A stretch of DNA of 64,000 bases from Acidimicrobiia bacterium (GTDB taxonomy: Bacteria; Actinomycetota; Acidimicrobiia; IMCC26256; PALSA-610). A model generated the notes under the pieces. It was not told the origin of the DNA and did no database searches. It saw only the letters and a list, made by a program, of their open reading frames with translations. The translations under genes and the position numbers were made by a program. Every line of letters starts with the position of its first letter. Within the stretch, counting starts at the first letter, position 1. Below, in pieces: positions 25,267-33,064 of the stretch. The stretch is taken from positions 62,001-126,000 of the forward strand of contig DATBAK010000001.1 of NCBI GenBank assembly GCA_036271555.1, in the 5' to 3' direction.

Positions 25267-26282
25267 CCGACGCGCTCACGATCGCGCAGACACGTGCGTA
25301 CGCCGACGCGATCCTCGACGAGGTCGAACGCGCGGTCGTCGGCAAACGCGACGCGTTGCGACTCGTGCTGCTCGGTCTGCTCGCCGACGGCCACGTGCTC
25401 GTCGACGACAACCCTGGCCTCGCGAAGACCTTGATGGCACGCTCGTTCGCGCAGGTCATCAACATGCGCTTCTCACGCGTGCAGTTCACGCCCGACCTCA
25501 TGCCCTCCGACGTCACCGGCGCGACGATCTTCAACCAGCAGACGCGCGAGTTCGAGTTCCGCGCCGGTCCCCTGTTCGCCAACCTGCTCCTCGGCGACGA
25601 GATCAACCGCGCGCCACCGAAGACCCAGGCCGCGCTGCTCGAGGCGATGCAGGAACGGCAGGTCACCGCCGACGGCGTCACGCATCCGCTGCCGCGACCG
25701 TTCTTCGTCATCGCGACACAGAACCCGATCGAGTACGAGGGCACGTACCCGCTGCCCGAGGCACAGCTCGACCGCTTCCTGCTCCGCACCGGCGTCGGCT
25801 ATCCCGATGCCGGCACCGAGTGGGCGATGCTCGAGCAGCGCATCGAACGGCGCACCGACGAGGTCGCGCTGGCACCGGTCGTCTCGGCCGAGACGCTCGT
25901 CGCGATGCAACGCGCGCTCGAGCTGGTGCACGTGGCCGAGAGCGTCGGGCGTTACGTCGTCTCGATCGTCGCCGCGACGCGCGAGAGCGCGAAGGTCGAG
26001 GTCGGCGCGAGTCCGCGCGGCAGCCTCGCAGTCATGAAGCTCGCGCGTGCCCACGCCGCGCTCCAGGGCCGTGACTTCGTGAGTCCCGACGACGTGAAGG
26101 CGGTCGCGGTCGCCGCGCTCGCGCACCGGCTCGTGCTGCGCACCGAGCTGTGGGTCCGCCGCGTCCGACCCGAATCCGTGATCGAGGAGATCGTCGCGTC
26201 CGTTCCCACGCCGCCGGCCGAAGACCTCGTGCGGCGCGCCGCCGACGCCGAGCCCGAGGGCGACCCGATCGCCGGGCGGTGA
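25263..26282 (+). CDS. MoxR-family AAA ATPase
   Basis: About 339 residues. The Walker A loop reads DDNPGLAKT, Walker B LLLGDEINRAPPKTQAALLEAM, sensor 1 FFVIATQNPIEYEGTYPLPEAQLDRF, and the C-terminal lid has SPRGSLAVMKLARAHAAL. These are MoxR hallmarks. MoxR ATPases act as chaperones for metal insertion or assembly together with VWA/DUF58 partners. The DUF58 gene follows 4 bp downstream. GTG start overlaps the upstream gene by 4 nt. Confidence 0.95.
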   Translation: MTDALTIAQTRAYADAILDEVERAVVGKRDALRLVLLGLLADGHVLVDDNPGLAKTLMARSFAQVINMRFSRVQFTPDLMPSDVTGATIFNQQTREFEFRAGPLFANLLLGDEINRAPPKTQAALLEAMQERQVTADGVTHPLPRPFFVIATQNPIEYEGTYPLPEAQLDRFLLRTGVGYPDAGTEWAMLEQRIERRTDEVALAPVVSAETLVAMQRALELVHVAESVGRYVVSIVAATRESAKVEVGASPRGSLAVMKLARAHAALQGRDFVSPDDVKAVAVAALAHRLVLRTELWVRRVRPESVIEEIVASVPTPPAEDLVRRAADAEPEGDPIAGR

Positions 26283-26286
26283 ACGC

Positions 26287-27561
26287 ATGAGCGCGCCGCG
26301 CGGCACCGCGCGGCTGCACGCGTACACCGTGCTCGCCGCGGTCGGGCTCCTCACTGCGCTCGCAACGGGACGTCCCGAACCCGCGGCGCTCGCCGCGCCC
26401 TTTGCCATCGCGCTCGTCGTCGGCATGGCCGCGGCGACCCCACCGGACGTGCGCGTGTCGGTGGAGCCCGATACGGACCGCGTCGTCGAGGGCGACACGG
26501 TGGTGATCACACTCACCGTGACTGCAGCCGCCGACACGCGTCCGGTCGAGGTCCTGCTCGAGCTCCCGGACGGCCTCGACCTGATCGAGCCCGACGAACG
26601 CGCGGCGTGGAGCGTCGCACTGCGCGCCGACGAACCGAGCACGTTCGAGGCGGCCGTCGACGCGCGCGTGTGGGGACGCTACGACGTCGGCCGCGTCGTG
26701 GTGCGGGTGCGACCCGCGTTCGGCGTGCTCGAGTGGCAATGGCGGCTGCACTCACCGCGCATCGTGCGGGTGCTGCCGAGCGCGCCGACCCTGCGCCGGA
26801 TCCTGCACCCGTTCGACACACGGAGCGATACCGGCCATCAGGTCGCGCGCGTTCGCGGTGAGGGCATCGAGTTCGCCGACGTCCGAGCGTTCCGACCCGG
26901 CGATCGCGCATCACGCGTGAACTGGCGCGTCACCGCGCGACGCGGCGAGACGTGGGTGAACGATCAGCATCCCGAGCGCAACGCCGACGCGGTCCTCCTG
27001 CTCGACACGTTCGCCGACGGTCCCGCCGGCGGCTCGCAGTCGCTCGATCGCGCCGTGCGCGTCGCCTGCTCCCTCGCGGACGCGATGCTCACCGCACGCG
27101 ATCGCGTCGGCGTCATCAGCCTCGGTGGATCGACCGACTGGATCGCGCCGGCGCTCGGTGAGCGCGCCCGCTGGGTCGTCGTCGAACACCTGCTCGCGAG
27201 CCGCGCGCGCTGGTCGGATGCGGAGCGGTCGCTGCGCTGGCTGCCTCCGTCGGTGCTGCCGCCCCGCGCGCTCGTCGTCGCGGTCACGCCGCTCGTCGAC
27301 GATCGCATCGTCCAAGCGGTCGTCGACACCCGCCGGCGCGGTTTCGACGTCACCGTGATCGTCCTCGAACCTTCGCTCGACGCCGACGTCGACGTTCCCA
27401 TGACCGCGCGCCGGCTCTGGGCGCTCGAACGGAACGCGCGCCGGCGCACGCTGGAGGCGACGGGCGTGCGCGTCGCGACCCTCGACGACGGCGATCCGCT
27501 TCCACTCGTCGTCGCGAACCTCGACCACGCGCGCGCCCGGGTCGGAACGGTGCGGCGTTGA
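26287..27561 (+). CDS. DUF58 protein
   Basis: The 424-residue protein has two N-terminal membrane segments, a beta-rich ectodomain (VEGDTVVITLTV) and the DUF58 core EFADVRAFRPGDRASRVNWR near residue 200, followed by a VWA-like region (DAVLLLDTFADGP). DUF58 proteins are the usual partners of MoxR. The last 4 bp overlap the next gene's TTG. Confidence 0.9.
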   Translation: MSAPRGTARLHAYTVLAAVGLLTALATGRPEPAALAAPFAIALVVGMAAATPPDVRVSVEPDTDRVVEGDTVVITLTVTAAADTRPVEVLLELPDGLDLIEPDERAAWSVALRADEPSTFEAAVDARVWGRYDVGRVVVRVRPAFGVLEWQWRLHSPRIVRVLPSAPTLRRILHPFDTRSDTGHQVARVRGEGIEFADVRAFRPGDRASRVNWRVTARRGETWVNDQHPERNADAVLLLDTFADGPAGGSQSLDRAVRVACSLADAMLTARDRVGVISLGGSTDWIAPALGERARWVVVEHLLASRARWSDAERSLRWLPPSVLPPRALVVAVTPLVDDRIVQAVVDTRRRGFDVTVIVLEPSLDADVDVPMTARRLWALERNARRRTLEATGVRVATLDDGDPLPLVVANLDHARARVGTVRR

Positions 27562-28085
27562 ACCCGCGACGCGCCGCGCGCCTGCGCGCGACGACGGCGT
27601 GTCTCGTCGTGGCGATCGGCGCGGGCGGGCTGCCGCTCGTCGCCGGAGGCGCACCCGTCCGCCCTCAGCTCACACTGGCCGCGTTGGCACTCGCGGCGTT
27701 GGGCGTGGGCCTCACGGGTTGGTCGCCGGGCGTGACCGTCGCCGCGATCGCGTTCGCCGCCGAATACGGGTTGCGATTGCACGAGCGCGACGCGGTCGAC
27801 GCGCTCGTCGCCGCCGAAGCGGTTCTGTTGTTCGCGACGGTCGAGCTCGGGCTGCGCGCGCTCGAAGCGCGTTCGTTCGCGCGCCGCGAGCCGGCGGTAC
27901 GCAAGGCCGCAATCGTCGGGTTCGCTGGGCTGCTCGTGGGCGCGGGTGCGAGCGCGTTCGTCGTCCTGCTGCTCGGCAACCAACCGCTCCCCGCGCCGAC
28001 CGCGGGGCTCGCACTCGGACTCGTCGCCACCGTCGGCGTCGTCGTCGCCGCCGAGGTCGTCCGTCGCCGCGTCAGCCGGAGTTGA
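27558..28085 (+). CDS. Small multi-spanning membrane protein
   Basis: The 175-residue protein has about five hydrophobic segments and no recognised domain. The TTG start overlaps the DUF58 stop (TTGA), so it is the last gene of the MoxR operon. The end overlaps the convergent SRPBCC gene by 14 bp. Confidence 0.65.
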   Translation: MNPRRAARLRATTACLVVAIGAGGLPLVAGGAPVRPQLTLAALALAALGVGLTGWSPGVTVAAIAFAAEYGLRLHERDAVDALVAAEAVLLFATVELGLRALEARSFARREPAVRKAAIVGFAGLLVGAGASAFVVLLLGNQPLPAPTAGLALGLVATVGVVVAAEVVRRRVSRS

Positions 28086-28515
28086 CTCCGTCTCGCTCGG
28101 CCGCGCGCAGCAAACGCTTCGCGGTGTCGCGTACGAACCACGCGAGATAGGGCTGCACGAGTCGCGCGCGCGGTGTCGCGTCGAACACCGAGTGCCAGTC
28201 GAGGCGCGCGCCCGCACCGTCGGGAACGACCGTCACCTCCGCGTGGTAGTTGCGCAGCGGCAACCCCGACATGAGCTCGTACGCGAACCGGGTCGGCGCG
28301 TCGAAGCCGACCACCTCCTCGCGCGTCTCGCGCCCGAGATAGCGGAAGCGGCGAATCGCGCCGACACCGGCCGGATCGAGCTTTCCCTCACGCTCGAGCT
28401 CGGCGAGGGTCCAGCGGCCCCATGTCGTCCACGTGCCGATGTCGCCGAGCAGCTTCCACACCGCCGCGGGATCGGCGGTCGTCGTCAAGGTCGCATCGAT
28501 GTGCAGGTCGGTCAT
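28072..28515 (-). CDS. SRPBCC (START-like) polyketide-cyclase/dehydrase family protein
   Basis: The 147-residue protein has the SRPBCC pattern: HIDATLTTTADPAAVWKLLG, WTTWGRWTLAE, VGFDAPTRFAYEL and a long C-terminal helix. The fold binds a hydrophobic ligand; the function is not assigned. The ATG at 28515 is taken because the upstream extension is arginine/proline-rich antisense noise. It follows the iron-permease-like gene by 10 bp, on the same strand. Confidence 0.8.
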   Translation of the reverse strand: MTDLHIDATLTTTADPAAVWKLLGDIGTWTTWGRWTLAELEREGKLDPAGVGAIRRFRYLGRETREEVVGFDAPTRFAYELMSGLPLRNYHAEVTVVPDGAGARLDWHSVFDATPRARLVQPYLAWFVRDTAKRLLRAAERDGVNSG

Positions 28516-28525
28516 CAGGCCTCCG

Positions 28526-29023
28526 TCAGTCGGCGCGGTTCTTCGTGGTGCTCTCGCGGTCCTCGAGCCCGACCGCGGCGCGCAGCTCACGGATGTCGCG
28601 TCGCAGGCCGGTGTCGTCGTCGCGTTCGGCGATGTGGTTCATCAGATCGGCGAGGCCGTCGGCGAGCGCGTTCAACTTGTGCTGCGTGGCCTGCGCCTCA
28701 CGCGTCTGGCTGTTCTGCAGCAGCGCGACGAGCAGGAAGGTGATGATCGTCGTCGTCGTGTTGATCTCGAGCTGGTACGAGCTCGATGTGAACGACGAGA
28801 AGTTGCCGTGCGCGATCACGCTGATGACTCCTTGGAGGAGCCAGAGCGCGACGAGCAGGAGGCAGAACGCGAAGAACGGCGCGCGGCTCGAGAGCTTCGA
28901 GGTGAGCCCCGCGAACCGGTCGAAGAAGCCGACCCGGCTCGACACCTCGGTCGGCATCAGCACCGCCTGCCGATTCGGTGCCCATTCCGGATCTTCCACG
29001 CCGTAACGCTCGTACGTTGTCAT
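28526..29023 (-). CDS. Low-affinity iron permease family protein
   Basis: The 165-residue protein carries the bacterial low-affinity iron permease pattern: FFDRFAGLTSKLSSRAPFF, two membrane helices (about 48-68 and 85-105) and INTTTTIITFLLVALLQNSQ, followed by a cytoplasmic helix (HKLNALADGLADLM). Despite the name, iron transport is not demonstrated for most bacterial members. A TAGACC box lies 6 nt before its ATG on the minus strand. Confidence 0.75.
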   Translation of the reverse strand: MTTYERYGVEDPEWAPNRQAVLMPTEVSSRVGFFDRFAGLTSKLSSRAPFFAFCLLLVALWLLQGVISVIAHGNFSSFTSSSYQLEINTTTTIITFLLVALLQNSQTREAQATQHKLNALADGLADLMNHIAERDDDTGLRRDIRELRAAVGLEDRESTTKNRAD

Positions 29024-29107
29024 GTGCGTGGTCTACCCGCCGGCCGGGGCCGGACCGGGCATCACCGACCCCACCGTTGTGGCGGCGAGAACCTAGGCTG
29101 CACGACC

Positions 29108-29764
29108 TTGGCCAACAAGCAGACCCCGCGAGCCGGCCGGCCGACCCATCGGCCCCGGACGGCGACGGCCGTCCGGCGCCAGCAGCGCCAACAGCGCCGC
29201 AAGCGCGCCGTCACCAGCGGGGTCGCAGTCGTGATCGTGGCGCTCATCGTGATCGCGCTCGTGATCACGGTCGGCACGGGGAACAACAGCGCGTCGTCGA
29301 CGAGCTCGTCGTCCAGCTCGTCGACCGCACCGACCACAACGGTCGCGAAGCTCCCGAGCGTCGCGGGCAAGCCGTGCGTCGCGGTGAAGGGCGCGTTGCC
29401 GAAGGGCGCGCCCGCCGTGCCGGTGCAGCTCGGCAAACCCCCGACGAAGCTCGTCACGAGGGACCTCAAGGTCGGCACCGGCGCGGTCGTGAAGGCCACG
29501 CAGACCGTGACCGTCGACTACATCGGCGTCTCGTGCACGACGGGCAAGATCTTCGACTCGTCGTACGCGAGCGGCAAGCCCGTGAGCTTCCCGCTCAACC
29601 AGGTGATCAAGGGCTGGACCGACGGCATCGCGGGGATGAAGGTCGGCGGCGAGCGCGTGCTCGGCATTCCGCCCGCGCTCGCCTACGGCTCCGATGGTCG
29701 GGCCCCCGACATCGCGCCGGACGAGACGCTCTGGTTCGTCGTCACCGTCCGCAGCGCGAAGTAG
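29108..29764 (+). CDS. Membrane-anchored FKBP-type peptidyl-prolyl isomerase
   Basis: The 218-residue protein has a basic N-terminus, one membrane anchor (SGVAVVIVALIVIALVITVG), a Ser/Thr-rich linker and a C-terminal FKBP domain: VTVDYIGVSCTTGKIFDSSY, VSFPLNQVIKGWTDGIAGMK, GGERVLGIPPALAYGSDG and DETLWFVVTV. It should catalyse proline isomerisation of exported proteins. The TTG at 29108 is the first start after an in-frame TAG; a TAGGCT box (29094-29099) lies 8 nt before it. Confidence 0.9.
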   Translation: MANKQTPRAGRPTHRPRTATAVRRQQRQQRRKRAVTSGVAVVIVALIVIALVITVGTGNNSASSTSSSSSSSTAPTTTVAKLPSVAGKPCVAVKGALPKGAPAVPVQLGKPPTKLVTRDLKVGTGAVVKATQTVTVDYIGVSCTTGKIFDSSYASGKPVSFPLNQVIKGWTDGIAGMKVGGERVLGIPPALAYGSDGRAPDIAPDETLWFVVTVRSAK

Positions 29765-29779
29765 CGCCGCGGCCACGGG

Positions 29780-31207
29780 TCAGCGGCAGGGATCGCGCCG
29801 GCCGTTGAGCGACACCGGGAAGTGCGCGCCGTTGAAGCCGAGCGTGTCGTCGTTCGCACAGAATCCGGACGTCGGAACCGAGTACTCGGCATTGAACACC
29901 GCTTTCGCGTCGACGTAGGAGCTCAGCGCGCCGCACGAGTCGTACTGGTTGCACTGCTCGGTGAGCATGCCGTCGGTGAGCGGCTGCATGACCGACGCGA
30001 AGTCGTCGCCCGTGTCGTCGAGGTTCTTCGCGATCCAACCGAGACCGATCGAGTGCATGAAGCTCGCGAGCGTCGTCAGGTACGCCTGTTCGTCGGCGCG
30101 CGTGATCGTGAAGCCGGTCGCACCCTCGTTGCCGTCGTACGTCTCGTCGAGATCGGTCTCGACCGCGTCGAAACCCTTCGCCGCACACTGCTGGGCGATC
30201 ATGTCCTCGATGATGTTCACGGTCGCGGGATCGTCGATGTTCAGGAAGTACTCGGGATAGCTGCTCAAGCGCTTGCCGACGACGCCCGCGAGCTTCAGCT
30301 GGTTGAAGTACGTCGTGCCGAGTCCCTCGGCCGCGGTCGAGTAGTAGTTGCCCGCGGAGCCGACTTCGACGTAGCAGATGGCGTGATCGCCGCGCGCGTG
30401 CAACGTCGCCACGGTCGCGGCCGAGTTGTCGATGCCGTCGACGTCGTAGACCACGGGGTCGGGCGCGGGGTCGCCGTTCGGCAGCGTGTCGTCGGTCCCC
30501 ATGTCGCTCGCCTTGGTCGGGACGAGCGCGTGGTCGAGCTCCCACTGCCACGGAAGGTTGCCGAGCGGAGGCGTCCACCACGAGGTCGGCGCCGTGTACG
30601 GAGGAGTCGGGCTTCCGAGCGTGATCGTGCCGGTCATCGCGATCTTGCGCAGACCGCGAGCGGTGCCGCAGCCCGCGGCGACGACGCTCGACGGCGGCGA
30701 GTTCAACGCGATCGTCGCGGGACCGGCGAAGGATCCGGATGCCGCGCCGCTCGCGATCGCGCTCGACCCGAGCTTGGCCGTGCTCGCGTACTGGATCGCT
30801 CGCGGCGCGGGACTGACCGGACCGTTGACGGTTCCCTTCCACGCGACCGAGAGCGTGGCCGGCGCGCCGGTGAGCGCGTCGTGGCAGTCGATCGGGCTCG
30901 AGGCGAACGCGCCGGTGACCTTGCCGGCCGTGATCGACACCGATGACGTCGTGGTCGTGCAGCCCGACGTCGCGCCCGCGCTGACGACGGACGCGCCGGT
31001 GCCGCCGCCGGCGTTCGTGAGCGGTGGCGCGAGCGTGACCGCGAACGACAGCGCGCACGACACCTCGCCCGGCGCGGCACCCGCGAACTTCGGCAGCTTG
31101 ATGCCCGTTGCGAACGCGGGTGCGCCCATCACCGGCGCGACGAGTCCGCCGATCAGCGCGACCGCGGCGACCAACGCAGACGCCTGTGCACCCCGTGCGT
31201 TGTTCAT
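29780..31207 (-). CDS. Secreted GH114-like (endo-alpha-1,4-polygalactosaminidase-type) TIM-barrel protein
   Basis: The 475-residue protein has a signal peptide (ALVAAVALIGGLVAPVMG, cut near AFA), a beta-rich N-terminal domain of ~180 residues with four Cys, and a C-terminal barrel with the GH114/DUF297 pattern: WQWELDHAL, YDVDGID, ICYVEVGSAGNYY, PEYFLNIDD and FDAVETDLDETY. It would cleave alpha-1,4-galactosaminoglycan. The ATG at 31207 is the base just outside the left attachment core. Before integration it would have lain 2 nt after the 3' end of tRNA-Lys, with no room for an SD. Confidence 0.8.
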   Translation of the reverse strand: MNNARGAQASALVAAVALIGGLVAPVMGAPAFATGIKLPKFAGAAPGEVSCALSFAVTLAPPLTNAGGGTGASVVSAGATSGCTTTTSSVSITAGKVTGAFASSPIDCHDALTGAPATLSVAWKGTVNGPVSPAPRAIQYASTAKLGSSAIASGAASGSFAGPATIALNSPPSSVVAAGCGTARGLRKIAMTGTITLGSPTPPYTAPTSWWTPPLGNLPWQWELDHALVPTKASDMGTDDTLPNGDPAPDPVVYDVDGIDNSAATVATLHARGDHAICYVEVGSAGNYYSTAAEGLGTTYFNQLKLAGVVGKRLSSYPEYFLNIDDPATVNIIEDMIAQQCAAKGFDAVETDLDETYDGNEGATGFTITRADEQAYLTTLASFMHSIGLGWIAKNLDDTGDDFASVMQPLTDGMLTEQCNQYDSCGALSSYVDAKAVFNAEYSVPTSGFCANDDTLGFNGAHFPVSLNGRRDPCR

Positions 31208-31254
31208 GTGGGTCGCCGGGGGATCGAACCCCGAACCTGCGGATTAAAAGTCCG
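31208..31254 (-). repeat. Left attachment core (attL), displaced 3' part of tRNA-Lys
   Basis: These 47 bp are identical to 41350-41396 within the intact tRNA-Lys gene. They contain the anticodon loop, variable loop, T arm and 3' acceptor strand but not the 5' half, so no tRNA can be made here. The sequence diverges immediately inside the element (TCTGCAGG here, ACGCTCTG at the right copy). Confidence 0.9.
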
Positions 31255-31356
31255 TCTGCAGGGCTCTCCAAAGCAGCCCGCGCCGATCTGACCTGCACCG
31301 GCGAGGCCTCGACGGTAACCCTTGGCCTACTCAGCGCGCCCTATATAGAGGTACGT

Positions 31357-31376
31357 TGCATGCCAGATTGCATGCC
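31357..31376. repeat. Left arm-type integrase sites (TGCATGCC x2)
   Basis: TGCATGCC occurs at 31357-31364 and 31369-31376, in direct orientation with a 12-bp period. The same pair with the same period lies at 41271-41290. The position inside each end fits integrase arm-binding sites. Confidence 0.6.
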
Positions 31377-31388
31377 AAGGAGGGGCGC

Positions 31389-31478
31389 GTGGGGAAGCGT
31401 TGGGCAGTCCTCGTCGTCAGCACGGTCGTCGCGATGTCCGCGCCCGCCGGCGCCGCGACCGGTATCAAGACTCCCTGA
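31389..31478 (+). CDS. Signal-peptide-only leader ORF
   Basis: A GTG-started 29-codon ORF reads VGKRWAVLVVSTVVAMSAPA then GAATGIKTP and stops at TGA 31476-31478, overlapping the ATG of the next gene (TGATG). GGAGGG-like sequence lies 4-9 nt upstream. It is either a truncated secreted protein or a translated leader coupled to the next gene. The APAxATGIKxP end resembles the signal-cleavage region of the GH114 protein just outside the element. Confidence 0.45.
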   Translation: MGKRWAVLVVSTVVAMSAPAGAATGIKTP

Positions 31479-32011
31479 TGCAGGGTTCTCGGCTGGTCGT
31501 AGTCGTGACCGTCGTTCTCGCTGGCGGACTCGGCGCGGCCGCTGCCTCAGCCGTGTCATCCCAAACAAACGGCGCCGGCCCGCAGATCCACACGAAGAAT
31601 ACGAACAGCCAGTGGACCAATACGTGGCCGTCCGCTGCGTGCAACGTCCCAAGGTGGGTCGACGTGCCGGGAGCGACGCTTTCCGTGAAGGTCCCGAAGG
31701 GCTCGACGGACGTCGCGCTGATCCGGTTCTCTTCACAGGCCGCCGTGCAGGACGGCATCGTCAACGGCATCAGCGCGCGGGCTCTCGTCGACGGGATTGA
31801 GGCGACACCACAAATCAGCGAGCCCTGGTTGTTTCCGGCCGGGCCGAGCCACGGCACGACATACGTCGAGCGCGAGGCGGTCGGGCTCGCGGCTGGGCGG
31901 CACACCGTCACCATTCAGGTCGCGCCCGCTTCCTACGAGGCGAGCTGCTCGGCAGAGATCGCCTTCGACGGCTGGACACTCACCGCCGAAAGCTGGAAGC
32001 AGACGCCGTAG
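31478..32011 (+). CDS. Secreted protein of unknown function
   Basis: The 177-residue protein has a signal peptide (MQGSRLVVVVTVVLAGGLGA, cut near ASA) and a beta-rich mature part with two Cys (SAACNVP and EASCSAE) that could form a disulfide. The central ALIRFSSQAAV and C-terminal GRHTVTIQVAP strands suggest a jelly-roll or carbohydrate-binding-type fold, but no family is recognised. It is coupled to the leader ORF by TGATG. Confidence 0.6.
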   Translation: MQGSRLVVVVTVVLAGGLGAAAASAVSSQTNGAGPQIHTKNTNSQWTNTWPSAACNVPRWVDVPGATLSVKVPKGSTDVALIRFSSQAAVQDGIVNGISARALVDGIEATPQISEPWLFPAGPSHGTTYVEREAVGLAAGRHTVTIQVAPASYEASCSAEIAFDGWTLTAESWKQTP

Positions 32012-32052
32012 CCGGGACCAGGCCGGGTGTCGTTCCGAGAGCGGAAAAGACG

Positions 32053-32673
32053 CTACGCAGATACGCGGGTGCGCTTCTTCGGCGCCTTCTTGGCGGCCTT
32101 CGGAGGCACTTTGCGAGAGGGCGTACGCTCGACGCCTACCTCGTCTGCCTGCGGCGCTGCGTCGAGCGTACGCCCTGTTGTCAAACGCGCAGGGCGACCG
32201 GGGCGACGCTGCCAGTCGTCGAGGAACCGCGTGATGCTCGCCCGGGTCCAGATCGGGCCCGACTTCAGCCGTGCGACCGGCGCCGGGAAACCCGCGCGGG
32301 TCTGGATCTCCGACGCGCGCTGCCGGGTGACGCCGAACAGTGCGGCGATCTCGCTGACGCCGATGAGGTCGGGCACGACCGGCTGCGCGAGGTCGCGGTC
32401 GAGCTCGGCTTCCGTGAGCACCTCGACGCGCACGATCGGCAGCGCGGGAAGCTGGGCGCGCTCCGCGGCGGCGGTGAAGATGTCGACTGCGCTCGTAGCC
32501 GCGGCGGCGGGGCCTTCGCCGTCCACGTTGAACGTCGCGTCGTAGCCGGTGTGCTCGGAGTCGCCGGCGACGACGCCGGCGTGCTCGAGCAGCTCGTCGA
32601 GGAAGGCCTCGACGGCAGTGTCGGTCGGCTTGGCGGTGCCGTCTGCCTTGACGTGCACGCTGTAGCTCTCCAC
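32053..32673 (-). CDS. HTH DNA-binding protein, probable antitoxin partner of the HicA-like toxin
   Basis: The 206-residue protein has an N-terminal region (1-95) with a small alpha/beta pattern (GYDATFNVDGEG; VRVEVLTEAELDRDL), a MerR/excisionase-type helix-turn-helix (IGVSEIAALFGVTRQRASEI) at about 103-150 with GPIWTRASITRFL, and a basic tail ending KKAPKKRTR. It lies 35 bp downstream of the hicA-like gene, in toxin-then-antitoxin order. Canonical HicB has a short RNase H-like fold plus a small DNA-binding domain; this protein is larger and its HicB part is unclear. The DNA-binding role is clear; the antitoxin role is inferred. Confidence 0.7.
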   Translation of the reverse strand: MESYSVHVKADGTAKPTDTAVEAFLDELLEHAGVVAGDSEHTGYDATFNVDGEGPAAAATSAVDIFTAAAERAQLPALPIVRVEVLTEAELDRDLAQPVVPDLIGVSEIAALFGVTRQRASEIQTRAGFPAPVARLKSGPIWTRASITRFLDDWQRRPGRPARLTTGRTLDAAPQADEVGVERTPSRKVPPKAAKKAPKKRTRVSA

Positions 32674-32708
32674 GGGGATGGTTCCTTTCCCGGTTGTGCC
32701 GGGGCCGA

Positions 32709-32906
32709 CTAGATGTCGGCCCCGGACTTGCGGAGTTGGGCGATGGTGTTCTTCCAGGCCCGGTGATCGCTGGGCGTGGAAGCGATGATCACGATCGGCT
32801 TGGTCGTGTCCGGCGGGATCGCCCGGATGTGGCCGCTTTTCGTGGCTTCGATCGTCCAGCCCTGTCGCTCCAGGTTCCGGAGGAGCTTCTTGGTGTCCTT
32901 GTCCAT
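32709..32906 (-). CDS. HicA-like mRNA interferase toxin
   Basis: The 65-residue protein has the HicA/YcfA size and order: KKLLRNLERQGWTIEATKSG, then HIRAIPPDTTKPIVIIAS, and TPSDHRAWKNTIAQLRKSG. The His after KSG matches the catalytic His of the double-stranded-RBD-like fold. HicA toxins cleave mRNA and are neutralised by the adjacent antitoxin. ATG at 32906. The upstream DNA carries a well-formed promoter with an overlapping inverted repeat, as expected for autoregulation. Confidence 0.75.
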   Translation of the reverse strand: MDKDTKKLLRNLERQGWTIEATKSGHIRAIPPDTTKPIVIIASTPSDHRAWKNTIAQLRKSGADI

Positions 32907-32919
32907 GGTAGGCCCTTTC

Positions 32920-32936
32920 CCTTGACTACGACAAGG
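32920..32936 (-). promoter_or_regulatory. Candidate operator of the toxin pair
   Basis: Inverted repeat CCTTG-N7-CAAGG overlaps the -10 box. A further CCTTG half-site abuts the -35 box. This layout fits repression by the HTH partner. Confidence 0.55.
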
Positions 32937-32962
32937 ATAACATGGTGATCGGACAACGTCAA
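32934..32962 (-). promoter_or_regulatory. Sigma-70-type promoter of the hicA-like gene
   Basis: On the minus strand TTGACG (32962-32957), a 17-bp spacer and TATCCT (32939-32934) form a near-consensus promoter about 30 bp upstream of the toxin ATG. Confidence 0.7.
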
Positions 32963-33010
32963 GGGATTTGGCAGGTACTTTGAGCAGTAATTTGACTCCG
33001 GACGCGACGA

Positions 33011-33038
33011 AGCCCCGCTGCCCGAAGGCAGCGGGGCT
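33011..33038 (-). terminator. Hairpin after the cysteine protease gene
   Basis: A perfect 12-bp stem, AGCCCCGCTGCC with GGCAGCGGGGCT, closes a CGAA tetraloop. It lies 27 bp past the protease stop and before the toxin promoter. No U-tract follows, but stem strength and position support termination. Confidence 0.65.
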
Positions 33039-33064
33039 CGTGCACTCGGTGGTGCCGCTGAGAT

